Assembly: GCA_045810285.1 (NCBI GenBank)
Contig: JBJMWE010000312.1
Span: 1 to 18,332, forward strand
Reading direction: 5' to 3'
DNA length: 18,332 bases
DNA from: Scleromatobacter sp045810285
GTDB lineage: Bacteria > Pseudomonadota > Gammaproteobacteria > Burkholderiales > Burkholderiaceae_C
Each line of letters opens with the position of its first letter. The stretch's first letter is position 1. The notes under the pieces are model-generated. The model was not told the origin of the DNA, ran no database searches, and worked only from the letters and a program-made list of their open reading frames with translations. Of this stretch, positions 6,519 through 13,545 are shown piece after piece. Both the position numbers and the translations under genes were made by a program.

Positions 6519-7184
6519 TCAGGCCGCGGGGTTCGCGGCCAGCTGGCGCAGCGCCTGCTCGAACACCTCGGGCGGCTGCCCGCCCTGGATCAGGTGCTTG
6601 TCGTCGATGATGATGGACGGCACCGAGTGGATGCCGCGCTGCTGGTAGTACTGCTCGCGCTCGCGCACCGCGTCGGCGTAGCGGCCGCTGGCGAGCACCT
6701 CGCGCGCCTGCTCGCCGTCCAGCCCGGCCTCGGTGGCGTAGCGCACCAGCGTGTCGTGCGCGCTCGGATCCTGGCCGTCGGTGAAGTAGGCCTTGAGGAA
6801 CGCGTGCTTGAGCGCGAGCGCGTTCACGCCCGGGTTGCCCTGCGCCTCGTCGAGCACCTCGGCCCAGTGCAGCAGCCGGTGCGCGTCGAACGTGTTGTAG
6901 ATGCGCGAACGCTGGTCCATGTTGAACGTGAAGCCCACCGCCGCGCCGCGCTGGCGGATCGCCTCGCGGTTCTTGCGCACCTGGTCCTCGGGCATGCCGT
7001 ACTTGCGCGCGATGTGCTCGGTGGTGTCCTCGCCCTCGGGAGCCATGCCGGGGTTGAGCTCGAAGGGCTGGAAGTGCAGCGTGACGGGCACCTCGGGGCC
7101 CAGGCGCTCGAGCGCGGTCTCGAGCGCGGTGAGGCCGATGGCGCACCACGGGCAGGAAACGTCGGAGACGAAGTCGATCTTCAT
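6519..7184 (-). CDS. DsbA-family oxidoreductase (FrnE-like)
   Basis: A 221-residue thioredoxin-fold protein of the DsbA/FrnE group. The redox motif CPWC is at residues 11-14 in FVSDVSCPWCAIG, directly after the first strand. The inserted helical domain spans about 50-165 (TTEHIARKYGMPEDQVRKN, FDAHRLLHWAEV), and the cis-proline loop is GIHSVPSIIIDD (184-195, Pro189), followed by GGQPPEVFEQAL. There is no signal peptide, so unlike periplasmic DsbA it acts in the cytoplasm, as FrnE-type proteins do. They are linked to disulfide isomerase or polyketide-related reactions and to oxidative stress tolerance; the role here is open. The ATG at 7184 begins exactly at the first strand. A palindrome and a possible -10 lie 23-43 bases upstream. 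It may be a stand-alone gene. Confidence 0.92.
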   Translation of the reverse strand: MKIDFVSDVSCPWCAIGLTALETALERLGPEVPVTLHFQPFELNPGMAPEGEDTTEHIARKYGMPEDQVRKNREAIRQRGAAVGFTFNMDQRSRIYNTFDAHRLLHWAEVLDEAQGNPGVNALALKHAFLKAYFTDGQDPSAHDTLVRYATEAGLDGEQAREVLASGRYADAVREREQYYQQRGIHSVPSIIIDDKHLIQGGQPPEVFEQALRQLAANPAA

Positions 7185-7584
7185 GGCGGCAGTCCGGGGC
7201 AGGCGAGGTCGAAGTCGACCAGTTTAGGACCGGTGCAGGAAACGCACCGGAATGTGCCTTTTGCACCGGCACAGGGAGCGTTGCCGATTCTGGTTAAGGA
7301 CGAACCCCGAGACCATCGCCCGCCGCATGAACTTGCCTAGCGCAAGTCCGCGAACTTGTGTGGACAGAACGCGCGCATTCCGCACGCCATCCCCTATTTG
7401 CAGGGCGGGCAACCCGGTATGCCGAACGCGAGGGTGGCGCAACAAAATGATTTCGTGCTCAGGTTGCCGACAGGGCAAGCCGGGCTGGGACAGTGCGGTC
7501 GGCCAACAGCGATCTGCCAATCCGATATGACCACCCCGACACCGGGTGCGCACCGTCCGGACCAACGCGAAGAAAGAGGATCTC
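7185..7584. other. 400-bp gene-free divergent region
   Basis: No convincing gene is seen on either strand; the open frames are Arg/Cys-rich and lack ribosome binding sites. On the left it holds the probable promoter and palindrome of the DsbA-family gene, plus a small hairpin CCGGTGC (7230-7236)/GCACCGG (7244-7250), with a further GCACCGG at 7263-7269. On the right is a locally AT-rich patch (about 7438-7455) and the ribosome binding site of the PEP-CTERM gene. I looked for a sigma-54 GG-N10-GC promoter, which some PEP-CTERM genes use, and found no good match. Confidence 0.5.
7207..7227 (-). promoter_or_regulatory. Possible promoter with adjacent palindrome for the DsbA-family gene
   Basis: On the minus strand TAAACT (7222-7227) resembles a -10 element (four of six) 37 bases before the ATG. 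Directly downstream lies GGTCGA-AG-TCGACC (7207-7220), a perfect 6-bp-arm palindrome covering the predicted transcript start, where a repressor would bind. There is no clear -35. Confidence 0.35.
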
Positions 7585-8337
7585 ATGCAAGGCTTCTGGA
7601 CCAAGGCGGCGCTCGGCGCGGCCGCGATCGTCTGTGCCGGCGCCGTCCAGGCGTCGAACGTCATCGACTTCGAGCACGTCGACGCCAGCGGCGCGCCGTT
7701 CGCCCCGCTGCTCGCCAACGGGGACTTCCTCCAGCAGAACGGCTTCTTCATCGGCGCCTTCGACGGCGTGACGAACGACCTGAGCCTGGTCGGCGCTCTG
7801 GTCAACGGCGCCGACGCGGGCTGCCTGGACGGCCTGTGCCCCACCGGCAACACGTCCACCTTCTTCGCCTCGCTGAACACCGGCGGCGTCTTCATCGGCA
7901 GCAGCTCGGGCATCCAGCTGACCAGCTTCCAGGCCGCCTTCGTCGCGCCGGCCAGCGGCGTGCCTTCCGGCGCCTTCGGCCTGCTGGCGGTCGAGGCCGA
8001 TCGCGCGGACGGCTCGTACGCCATCGGCGCCTACGGGCTCGCCGGCCCCGGCGCCAACGGCAGCACCGCGTTCGGCACCTACCTCGCGTCCGACGCGATC
8101 TACGGCCTGTTCACGGGCAGCACCGGCACGATCAGCTCGGGCGACGTCGTCGACCTGCAGTTCCTCGAGTTCTACTGCTCGTCTGCCTCGCTCGGCTCGT
8201 GCACCCTGGACCGCTCCAACCTGGGCCAGTTCGCGCTCGACAACGTCACCTCCGTTCCGGAACCCTCGTCGTGGTTCCTGATGGCCGTGGGCCTGGGCGC
8301 GCTGGGCTTCGCCGCCCGCCGCCGCCGCTCCGCCTGA
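7585..8337 (+). CDS. PEP-CTERM sorting domain protein, QFxxD type
   Basis: A 250-residue exported protein. Residues 1-23 form a Sec signal peptide (MQGFWTKAALGAAAIVCAGAVQA). The C-terminus reads VPEPSSWFLMAVGLGALGFAARRRRSA: the PEP motif, one hydrophobic segment and an Arg cluster, the signal recognised by exosortase for cleavage and transfer to the outside of the cell in exopolysaccharide-producing bacteria. Just before it, QFALDNV fits the QFxxD subtype of PEP-CTERM proteins. The middle is rich in Gly/Ser/Ala/Phe and has two Cys pairs (CLDGLC and CSSASLGSC). The ATG at 7585 is preferred because AAAGAGGA lies just upstream; the 13 earlier in-frame codons lack a start signal. The protease gene follows after 37 bp on the same strand, suggesting co-expression. 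No exosortase is in the window. Confidence 0.92.
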   Translation: MQGFWTKAALGAAAIVCAGAVQASNVIDFEHVDASGAPFAPLLANGDFLQQNGFFIGAFDGVTNDLSLVGALVNGADAGCLDGLCPTGNTSTFFASLNTGGVFIGSSSGIQLTSFQAAFVAPASGVPSGAFGLLAVEADRADGSYAIGAYGLAGPGANGSTAFGTYLASDAIYGLFTGSTGTISSGDVVDLQFLEFYCSSASLGSCTLDRSNLGQFALDNVTSVPEPSSWFLMAVGLGALGFAARRRRSA

Positions 8338-8374
8338 GCGCCACGTCCGCCCCACAACGAGAGCACGTAAAAAC

Positions 8375-11300
8375 ATGACCAAACTCACTTCCATCGCCAT
8401 GGCCAGCCTGGCCCTCCTGGCAGGCGCGGGCGCGCATGCCCAGAGCGCGGCCAGCAAGGTCTACATCATCCAGCTGCGCGACGAACCCGCGGCCAGCTAC
8501 CAGGGCACCACCGCCGGCTACGCCGCCACTCAGGCCGCGCCGGGCGCGCGCTTCAACGCGCACACGCCGGCCGCGCTCGCCTACACCAGCTTCCTGCGCA
8601 GCAAGCAGCTGGCGGTGCTGTCGACCATCGGCAACGCGCCGGTGCTGTCGCAGTTCGACACGGTGCTCAACGGCTTCACCGCCAAGCTGACGCCTGCCCA
8701 GGCCGCCGCGCTGTCGCTCAACGCGAACGTCGCCGCGGTCGCGGAAGACCAGCTGTTGACGCCCGCCACCATCTCCACGCCCGTGTTCCTGGGCCTGACC
8801 AAGCCGGGCGGCATCTGGTCGCAGACCGACGGCAACGGCCAGGTCATCAAGGGCGAGAACATGGTGCTGGGCGACGTCGACCTCGGCATCTGGCCCGAGA
8901 GCCCGTCTTACTACGACCACGTCGACGAGAACGGCACCCCGGTGGCCGCCGGCGGCTCGCTGGCCTATGGCCCGGCGCCCGCCACCTGGAAGGGCACCTG
9001 CGTCGCCGGCGACGCGTTCGTGCCGGCCCAGGCCTGCAACAACAAGCTGATCGGCGCCCGTTACTACAGCACCAACCTGCTGGCCGGCGGCGCGCGCGTG
9101 CTGGATTGGACGGCCTTCAACTCGCCGCGCGACGACCTCGGCGGCGCCACCGGCCTGGGCGGCCACGGCGACCACACGGCGTCCACCGCCGCGGGCAACG
9201 AGAAGGTGCCGGCCATCGTCAGCGGCGTCACGATGGGCCTGGCTTCCGGCATGGCGCCGCGCGCGCGCATCGCGGCCTACAAGGTCTGCTTCACCTTCGT
9301 CAACGGCGCGGCCAACAAGAACTCGTGCTCGTCGGGCGACTCGATGGCCGCCATCGACCAGGCGGTCAAGGACGGCGTCAACGCGATCAACTTCTCGATC
9401 AGCGGGGCCACCGGCACCACCAACGACCTGGTCGAACAGGCGTTCTACCGCGCCGCGCTGGCCGGGGTGTTCGTCGCGGCCGCGGCCGGCAACGACGGCC
9501 CGACCAACACGGTCAACCACCCGAGCCCGTGGCTGACCACCGTCGCCGCGGCCACGCACGACCGCATCCTGCAGGGCGACGTGACGCTGGGCAGCGGTGC
9601 CAAGTACAGCGGCGCCTCGCTGAACGCGAACCCGCTGGGCAGCGCGCCGCTGATCCGCGCCGAGGATGCCGCCATCGACGGCAGCACCCACGCCAACCTG
9701 TGCTTCACCGCCGCCGACATCGCGGCCACCGCCGGCACCACGCAGGTGCTGCTGGACCCCGCCAAGGTCGCCGGCAAGGTCGTGATCTGCACGCGCGGCA
9801 CCAACGCCCGCGTCAACAAGAGCCTGGCCGTGCTGCAGGCCGGCGGCGTGGGCATGGTGCTGTCCGACAACGGCGCCGGACTGGTCTCCGAAGTCCACTC
9901 GGTGCCGACCGTGCACGTGACGGCCGCCGACGGCGCGGCGATCAAGGCCTACGCCAGCGGCGGCGGCAGCCCCACGGCCGCCGAGTCCGCGTTCTACTTC
10001 GGCCACCAGCCAGCGCCCACCATCGCGGCGTTCTCCGGCCGCGGCCCGAACATGGCCGACCCCAACATCCTCAAGCCCGACCTCGCGGCGCCGGGCGTGG
10101 GCGTCATCGCCAGCGTCACGCCGGGCTACACCCACGCCCAGCGCGACGCGCTGGCCGCGGGCACGCTCGCCGGCACGCCGGCGTGGGCCTCGTACGACGG
10201 CACCTCGATGGCCACGCCGCACGTCACGGGCGTCTCGCTGCTGATCAAGCAGGCGCATCCGACGTGGAGCCCGTCGGCGATCAAGTCGGCGATGATGACC
10301 AGCGCGTTCGACACGCTCGACGACGGCTTGGCGGGCATGCAGAACGGCAAGCTGCCCTGGTCGCAGGGCGCCGGCTTCATCGACCCGAACAAGGCGATCG
10401 ATCCGGGCCTGGTCTACGACATGGGCAAGGCCGACTACGTCAAGTACCAGTGCCTGACGCAGAAGAGCCTGGTGGCGGCGTCTGACTGCACCACCTTCGG
10501 CACGCTGGACCAGACCTACAACCTGAACCTGCCCTCGATCACCCTGGGCGCGATGCTGGGCCAGACCGTCGTCAAGCGCACGGTCACCAACGTGGGCACG
10601 TCCTCGGCCACCTACCATGCGGCGGCCGTCATGGGCGGCGACATCACCGCCAACGTGACCCCGGCCACGCTGACGCTGGCCCCGGGCCAGAGCGCCACCT
10701 TCACCGTGACGCTGGTGCCGGCCGCGACGACGCCGCGCTTCACGTGGGAATACGGCTCGCTGACCTGGACGGACGGCACGCACGTCGTGCGCAGCCCGAT
10801 GCAGGTCAACCTCGGCGCGGCCATCGCGGCGCCGAAGGACCTCTCCGCCACCACCGTGTCGGGCAGCCGCCTGATCACGATCACCAGCGGCTTCAGCGGC
10901 AAGGCGACGGCGCTCAAGGGCATGAAGGACGTGACGCTGGGCGCCCCGGTGACGCTGACGCCGAACTCGGCGCTCAACGTCATCACGGCCTGCAAGGCGG
11001 CTGTCTCCAACGCCAACCTGCAGACCTACAGCTTCGGCGTGCCTGCAGGCGCCATCGTGGCGCGCTTCGCGCTGCGCCAGGTCGACGTCAGCGGCGCGTC
11101 CGACGACAACGACCTGGCCGTGGTGCTGCCCAACGGCACCGTCGCCTCGTCAGCGTTCGACGGCTCGCACGAGACGGTCGAACTGCTGAACCCGGCTGCG
11201 GGCACCTACAAGGTCTGCGTGTCGGCGTACGCGGCCCCCGGCGCGTCCACCTCGACGCACCGCCTCTCGAGCTGGATCGTCAGCCCGGGCGACACCGCCG

Positions 11301-11536
11301 GCGGCGCGTTCAACGTGCTGATGCCCGGCTCGGTGTTCGCGGGCAGCACGGCGACGGTCGGCCTGAGCTGGTCGGGCCTGGCGATCGACCACCGCTACAT
11401 CGGTGGCGTGCAGTTCCTGGACGCCTCGGCGACGCCCTCGGCCGCCACCGCGCTGTCGATCGACACCACGCCGGGCACGCCGCTGGACATGCCCAGCCCG
11501 GTCGCCAACGGCAAGGCCCACGCCGAGGCGAAGTAA
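8375..11536 (+). CDS. Secreted subtilisin-family (S8) serine protease with PA domain
   Basis: A 1053-residue exported protease. Layout: signal peptide 1-23 (ending GAHAQ); I9-type propeptide about 28-128 (VYIIQLRDEP to VAAVAEDQ); S8 catalytic domain about 160-690, interrupted by a PA domain at about 430-535; Fn3-like domain about 715-810 (VVKRTVTNVGTSSATYHA, LTLAPGQSATFTVTL); then about 240 residues that include a PPC-like beta region (about 870-960). The triad is Asp169 (GDVDLGIWPES), His264 (GGHGDHTAST) and Ser611 (YDGTSMATPHVTG), with oxyanion Asn373 (AAGNDGP). The order resembles the cucumisin/lactocepin-like subtilases with a PA insert. The usual HGTH is HGDH here. There is no PEP-CTERM tail or autotransporter domain, so the enzyme is probably released or loosely held. 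GAGAG precedes the ATG. A strong terminator follows the stop, ending the unit that begins with the PEP-CTERM gene. Confidence 0.95.
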   Translation: MTKLTSIAMASLALLAGAGAHAQSAASKVYIIQLRDEPAASYQGTTAGYAATQAAPGARFNAHTPAALAYTSFLRSKQLAVLSTIGNAPVLSQFDTVLNGFTAKLTPAQAAALSLNANVAAVAEDQLLTPATISTPVFLGLTKPGGIWSQTDGNGQVIKGENMVLGDVDLGIWPESPSYYDHVDENGTPVAAGGSLAYGPAPATWKGTCVAGDAFVPAQACNNKLIGARYYSTNLLAGGARVLDWTAFNSPRDDLGGATGLGGHGDHTASTAAGNEKVPAIVSGVTMGLASGMAPRARIAAYKVCFTFVNGAANKNSCSSGDSMAAIDQAVKDGVNAINFSISGATGTTNDLVEQAFYRAALAGVFVAAAAGNDGPTNTVNHPSPWLTTVAAATHDRILQGDVTLGSGAKYSGASLNANPLGSAPLIRAEDAAIDGSTHANLCFTAADIAATAGTTQVLLDPAKVAGKVVICTRGTNARVNKSLAVLQAGGVGMVLSDNGAGLVSEVHSVPTVHVTAADGAAIKAYASGGGSPTAAESAFYFGHQPAPTIAAFSGRGPNMADPNILKPDLAAPGVGVIASVTPGYTHAQRDALAAGTLAGTPAWASYDGTSMATPHVTGVSLLIKQAHPTWSPSAIKSAMMTSAFDTLDDGLAGMQNGKLPWSQGAGFIDPNKAIDPGLVYDMGKADYVKYQCLTQKSLVAASDCTTFGTLDQTYNLNLPSITLGAMLGQTVVKRTVTNVGTSSATYHAAAVMGGDITANVTPATLTLAPGQSATFTVTLVPAATTPRFTWEYGSLTWTDGTHVVRSPMQVNLGAAIAAPKDLSATTVSGSRLITITSGFSGKATALKGMKDVTLGAPVTLTPNSALNVITACKAAVSNANLQTYSFGVPAGAIVARFALRQVDVSGASDDNDLAVVLPNGTVASSAFDGSHETVELLNPAAGTYKVCVSAYAAPGASTSTHRLSSWIVSPGDTAGGAFNVLMPGSVFAGSTATVGLSWSGLAIDHRYIGGVQFLDASATPSAATALSIDTTPGTPLDMPSPVANGKAHAEAK

Positions 11537-11568
11537 GCCGCACGAGCGCTCCGGCGCTCCGTGCCCCG

Positions 11569-11601
11569 AAGGCCGCGTGTCGAAGGACGCGCGGCCTTTT
11601 T
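11569..11601 (+). terminator. Intrinsic terminator after the subtilase gene
   Basis: AAGGCCGCG (11569-11577) pairs with CGCGGCCTT (11590-11598) in a perfect 9-bp stem with a 12-base loop, followed by a run of five T (11597-11601). It lies 33 bases after the stop codon. This is the best intrinsic terminator in the window. Confidence 0.85.
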
Positions 11602-11708
11602 CATGGTTCATCGTCCGATTTCGGGGGTCACGCGAGGCTGCGTCGCGTGGGTCGGCAGTTTTCGCCTGGCGCATGCCCCACGCCGGCATCGTCGCTGCCT
11701 GCCGGCGC

Positions 11709-12155
11709 TCAGACCGCCGAGTCGACGCCGCCCTGTCCCAGCTGGCAGGTCTTCTTGCCGTCGCCCGCGCGGGGACGGCAGACGGCGCCGGGATCGGGCC
11801 GGCGCATGCAGTCGGACGCCAGCCCGCTGGCCTTGTCCTCGGCCACCTGCGCCGCCGCGAGGTCGCGGACGGCCTCGTCGAGCGCATAGGCATTGGTGAC
11901 CTTCGACGACCAGGCCAGCCAGTGCTCGGCGCCGCCACACGGCTTGGCGCCGATGCCCACGGCATGGCACTGGCCCTGGCTGTCGCACGCGGCATCGCCG
12001 ATCAGCTCGACGACGCGGGCATGCAGCGCAGCGGATGGCGGGGCGGACGCCGCCGGCGCGGCGGGGGCGACCGCGGCGGCACAGCCGGCGAGGGCGAGAA
12101 GCGCGGCAGCGACGAGCGTCGCGCGCGTTGCGAGATGTGGGCGCTTGAAGTTCAT
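11709..12155 (-). CDS. Small cysteine-containing lipoprotein, unknown function
   Basis: A 148-residue predicted lipoprotein. MNFKRPHLATRATLVAAALLALAGC forms a type II signal with lipobox LAGC, giving a mature N-terminus at Cys25. An Ala/Pro linker (26-44) follows, then a compact domain with Cys57, Cys63, Cys73, Cys116, Cys126 and Cys137, which could form three disulfides in the periplasm. The segment VVELIGDAACDSQGQCHAVGIGAKPCGG is followed by HWLAWSS, a pattern seen in uncharacterised proteobacterial proteins (impression only). The frame stays open far upstream, but that stretch is antisense-frame shadow of the oxidase gene. The lipoprotein signal fixes the start at 12155, although its ribosome binding site is weak. 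It lies 53 bp downstream of puuB on the same strand and could be read through from that operon, but nothing ties it to polyamines. Confidence 0.8.
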   Translation of the reverse strand: MNFKRPHLATRATLVAAALLALAGCAAAVAPAAPAASAPPSAALHARVVELIGDAACDSQGQCHAVGIGAKPCGGAEHWLAWSSKVTNAYALDEAVRDLAAAQVAEDKASGLASDCMRRPDPGAVCRPRAGDGKKTCQLGQGGVDSAV

Positions 12156-12208
12156 CGGGCCATGCTCGCCCATTCGCACCGCGACGGCAATTCGGTGAAC
12201 CGCGGCCA

Positions 12209-13504
12209 TCAGACGAAGTCGCGCACCCGGTAGTACGTCATCCCGACGGCCTGCATCAACCCGCCGACGGCCTCGCCGCCCGGGAACGGCGGGTTGACGA
12301 TGGGCGCGAACCAGTCGAGCTCGTCCGACTTCGCGAGCATCTTGTCGGTGACCACCTTGGCCGCCACGCGCGTCGGCACCAGGCCGTGGCCGCAGAAGCC
12401 CTGCGCCCAGAACACGCGGCCGTTGCGCTGGCCCCAGTCGGGCATGCGGCGCATCGTGATGTCGATGTGGCCGCCCCAGGCGTAGTCCATCTGCACGTTG
12501 GCCAGCTGCGGGAAGGCGCGCGCGATGTTCACGCGCATGGCGTCCTTCAGGTTGGCCGGCGTGCCGCCGAGGTAGGTGCACTTGCCGCCGAACAGCAGCC
12601 GGTGGTCGGCCGTCATGCGGAAGTATTCGAGGATGAACTGGTTGTCGTAGACGGCGTGGTTGTGCGGGATCAGGCTGCGGGCCACGGCCTCGCCCAGCGG
12701 CGCCGTGACGCCGATGAAGGTGCCCACCGGCAGCGTGCGCGACGCGAGCTTCGGGTCGAGCTTGTCGACGTAGGCGTTGGTGGCCAGCACCAGCTGGTCG
12801 CAGCGCACGGTGTGCGGGCCGACCTTCACCTGGAGGCGGTCGCCCCTGCTCTCGACATAGCCGTCGACCTTGCTCTGCTCGAAGATGCGCACGCCGTGGC
12901 TTTCCACCGCGCGCGCCAGGCCCAGCACGTACTTCAGCGGGTGGATGTGGCAGCCCTCGGGGTCGATGATGCCGGCCTGGAAGCGCGCCGAGTTCAGGTA
13001 CCTGGGCATGTCCTTCTTCTCGACGAACTGGAGCTTGTCGTAGCCCCACTCGTTGACGCATTCCTCGATCCAGCCGGTGAGATCGGCGATGCGGCGCGGC
13101 AGCACGGCGACCTCGAGGTGGCCCTGCACCAGGTCGCAGTCGATGCGGTGCTGGTCCATGATGCCGCGGATGTCGGCCACCGCCTCGCGCGAGGCGTCGA
13201 ACATGCGCCTGGCGCGATCGTGCCCCATCGCGCCCTTCAGGCGCTGCATGCCGCACGGGAAGCCGATGATCATCTGCCCGCCGTTGCGGCCCGACGCGCC
13301 CCAGCCCACCCGGCTGGCCTCGACGACCGCGACGCGCTTGCCGGCCTTGGCCAGCTCCAGCGCGGAGTACAGCCCGAAGAAGCCGGCGCCGACCACGCAG
13401 ACGTCGACGTCGAGGTCCTCCTGCAGCGACGGGCGGTTCGATTGCAGGTGGCGCGAGGTGGCGGCGTAGTACGAGTCGACGTACTCGGGCGAGGAACGGA
13501 ACAT
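12209..13504 (-). CDS. puuB: FAD-dependent oxidase, gamma-glutamylputrescine oxidase-like
   Basis: A 431-residue flavoprotein of the DAO family, closest in style to PuuB/OrdL. It is expected to oxidise gamma-glutamylputrescine to gamma-glutamyl-gamma-aminobutyraldehyde, with release of ammonia and hydrogen peroxide. The FAD-binding Rossmann motif is VVGAGFFG (37-44), with the acidic strand end VVEAS (60-64), followed by the family signature GWGASGRNGGQMI (67-79). Other matches are the LVLATNAY strand, LLFGGKCTYLGG, and the C-terminal FAD contact VFWAQGFCGHGLVPTRVAAK. Length is typical. The ATG at 13504 has GAGAGAG upstream. It lies 41 bp downstream of the puuA-like gene on the same strand, an enzyme pair that acts in sequence. 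The later steps (PuuC aldehyde dehydrogenase, PuuD hydrolase) are not in the window. The substrate could be a related glutamylated amine. Confidence 0.85.
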   Translation of the reverse strand: MFRSSPEYVDSYYAATSRHLQSNRPSLQEDLDVDVCVVGAGFFGLYSALELAKAGKRVAVVEASRVGWGASGRNGGQMIIGFPCGMQRLKGAMGHDRARRMFDASREAVADIRGIMDQHRIDCDLVQGHLEVAVLPRRIADLTGWIEECVNEWGYDKLQFVEKKDMPRYLNSARFQAGIIDPEGCHIHPLKYVLGLARAVESHGVRIFEQSKVDGYVESRGDRLQVKVGPHTVRCDQLVLATNAYVDKLDPKLASRTLPVGTFIGVTAPLGEAVARSLIPHNHAVYDNQFILEYFRMTADHRLLFGGKCTYLGGTPANLKDAMRVNIARAFPQLANVQMDYAWGGHIDITMRRMPDWGQRNGRVFWAQGFCGHGLVPTRVAAKVVTDKMLAKSDELDWFAPIVNPPFPGGEAVGGLMQAVGMTYYRVRDFV

Positions 13505-13545
13505 GGAACTCTCTCGGGGAAGCAGGAAGACGAAAGGACGGCCGG

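Noticed and set aside
7261..7286. Possible sigma-54 promoter (CGGCAC ... TTGC) upstream of the PEP-CTERM gene.
   Set aside because: The GG to GC spacing is 13 bases where sigma-54 sites need 10.
8246..10783. 845-codon minus-strand open frame opposite the subtilase.
   Set aside because: Its Arg/Gly/Ala/Val-rich composition is typical of antisense frames in GC-rich genes, and the plus strand carries an intact protease with all catalytic motifs.
11629..11649. CACGCGA/TCGCGTG hairpin between the subtilase terminator and the lipoprotein gene.
   Set aside because: A 7-bp stem with no T tract, 60 bases beyond the lipoprotein stop. Such stems are common by chance in DNA this GC-rich.
12156..13256. 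Minus-strand frame continuous with the lipoprotein gene, running through the oxidase gene.
   Set aside because: It overlaps a complete conserved FAD oxidase in another frame and has shadow-like composition. The lipoprotein signal at 12155 marks the true start.
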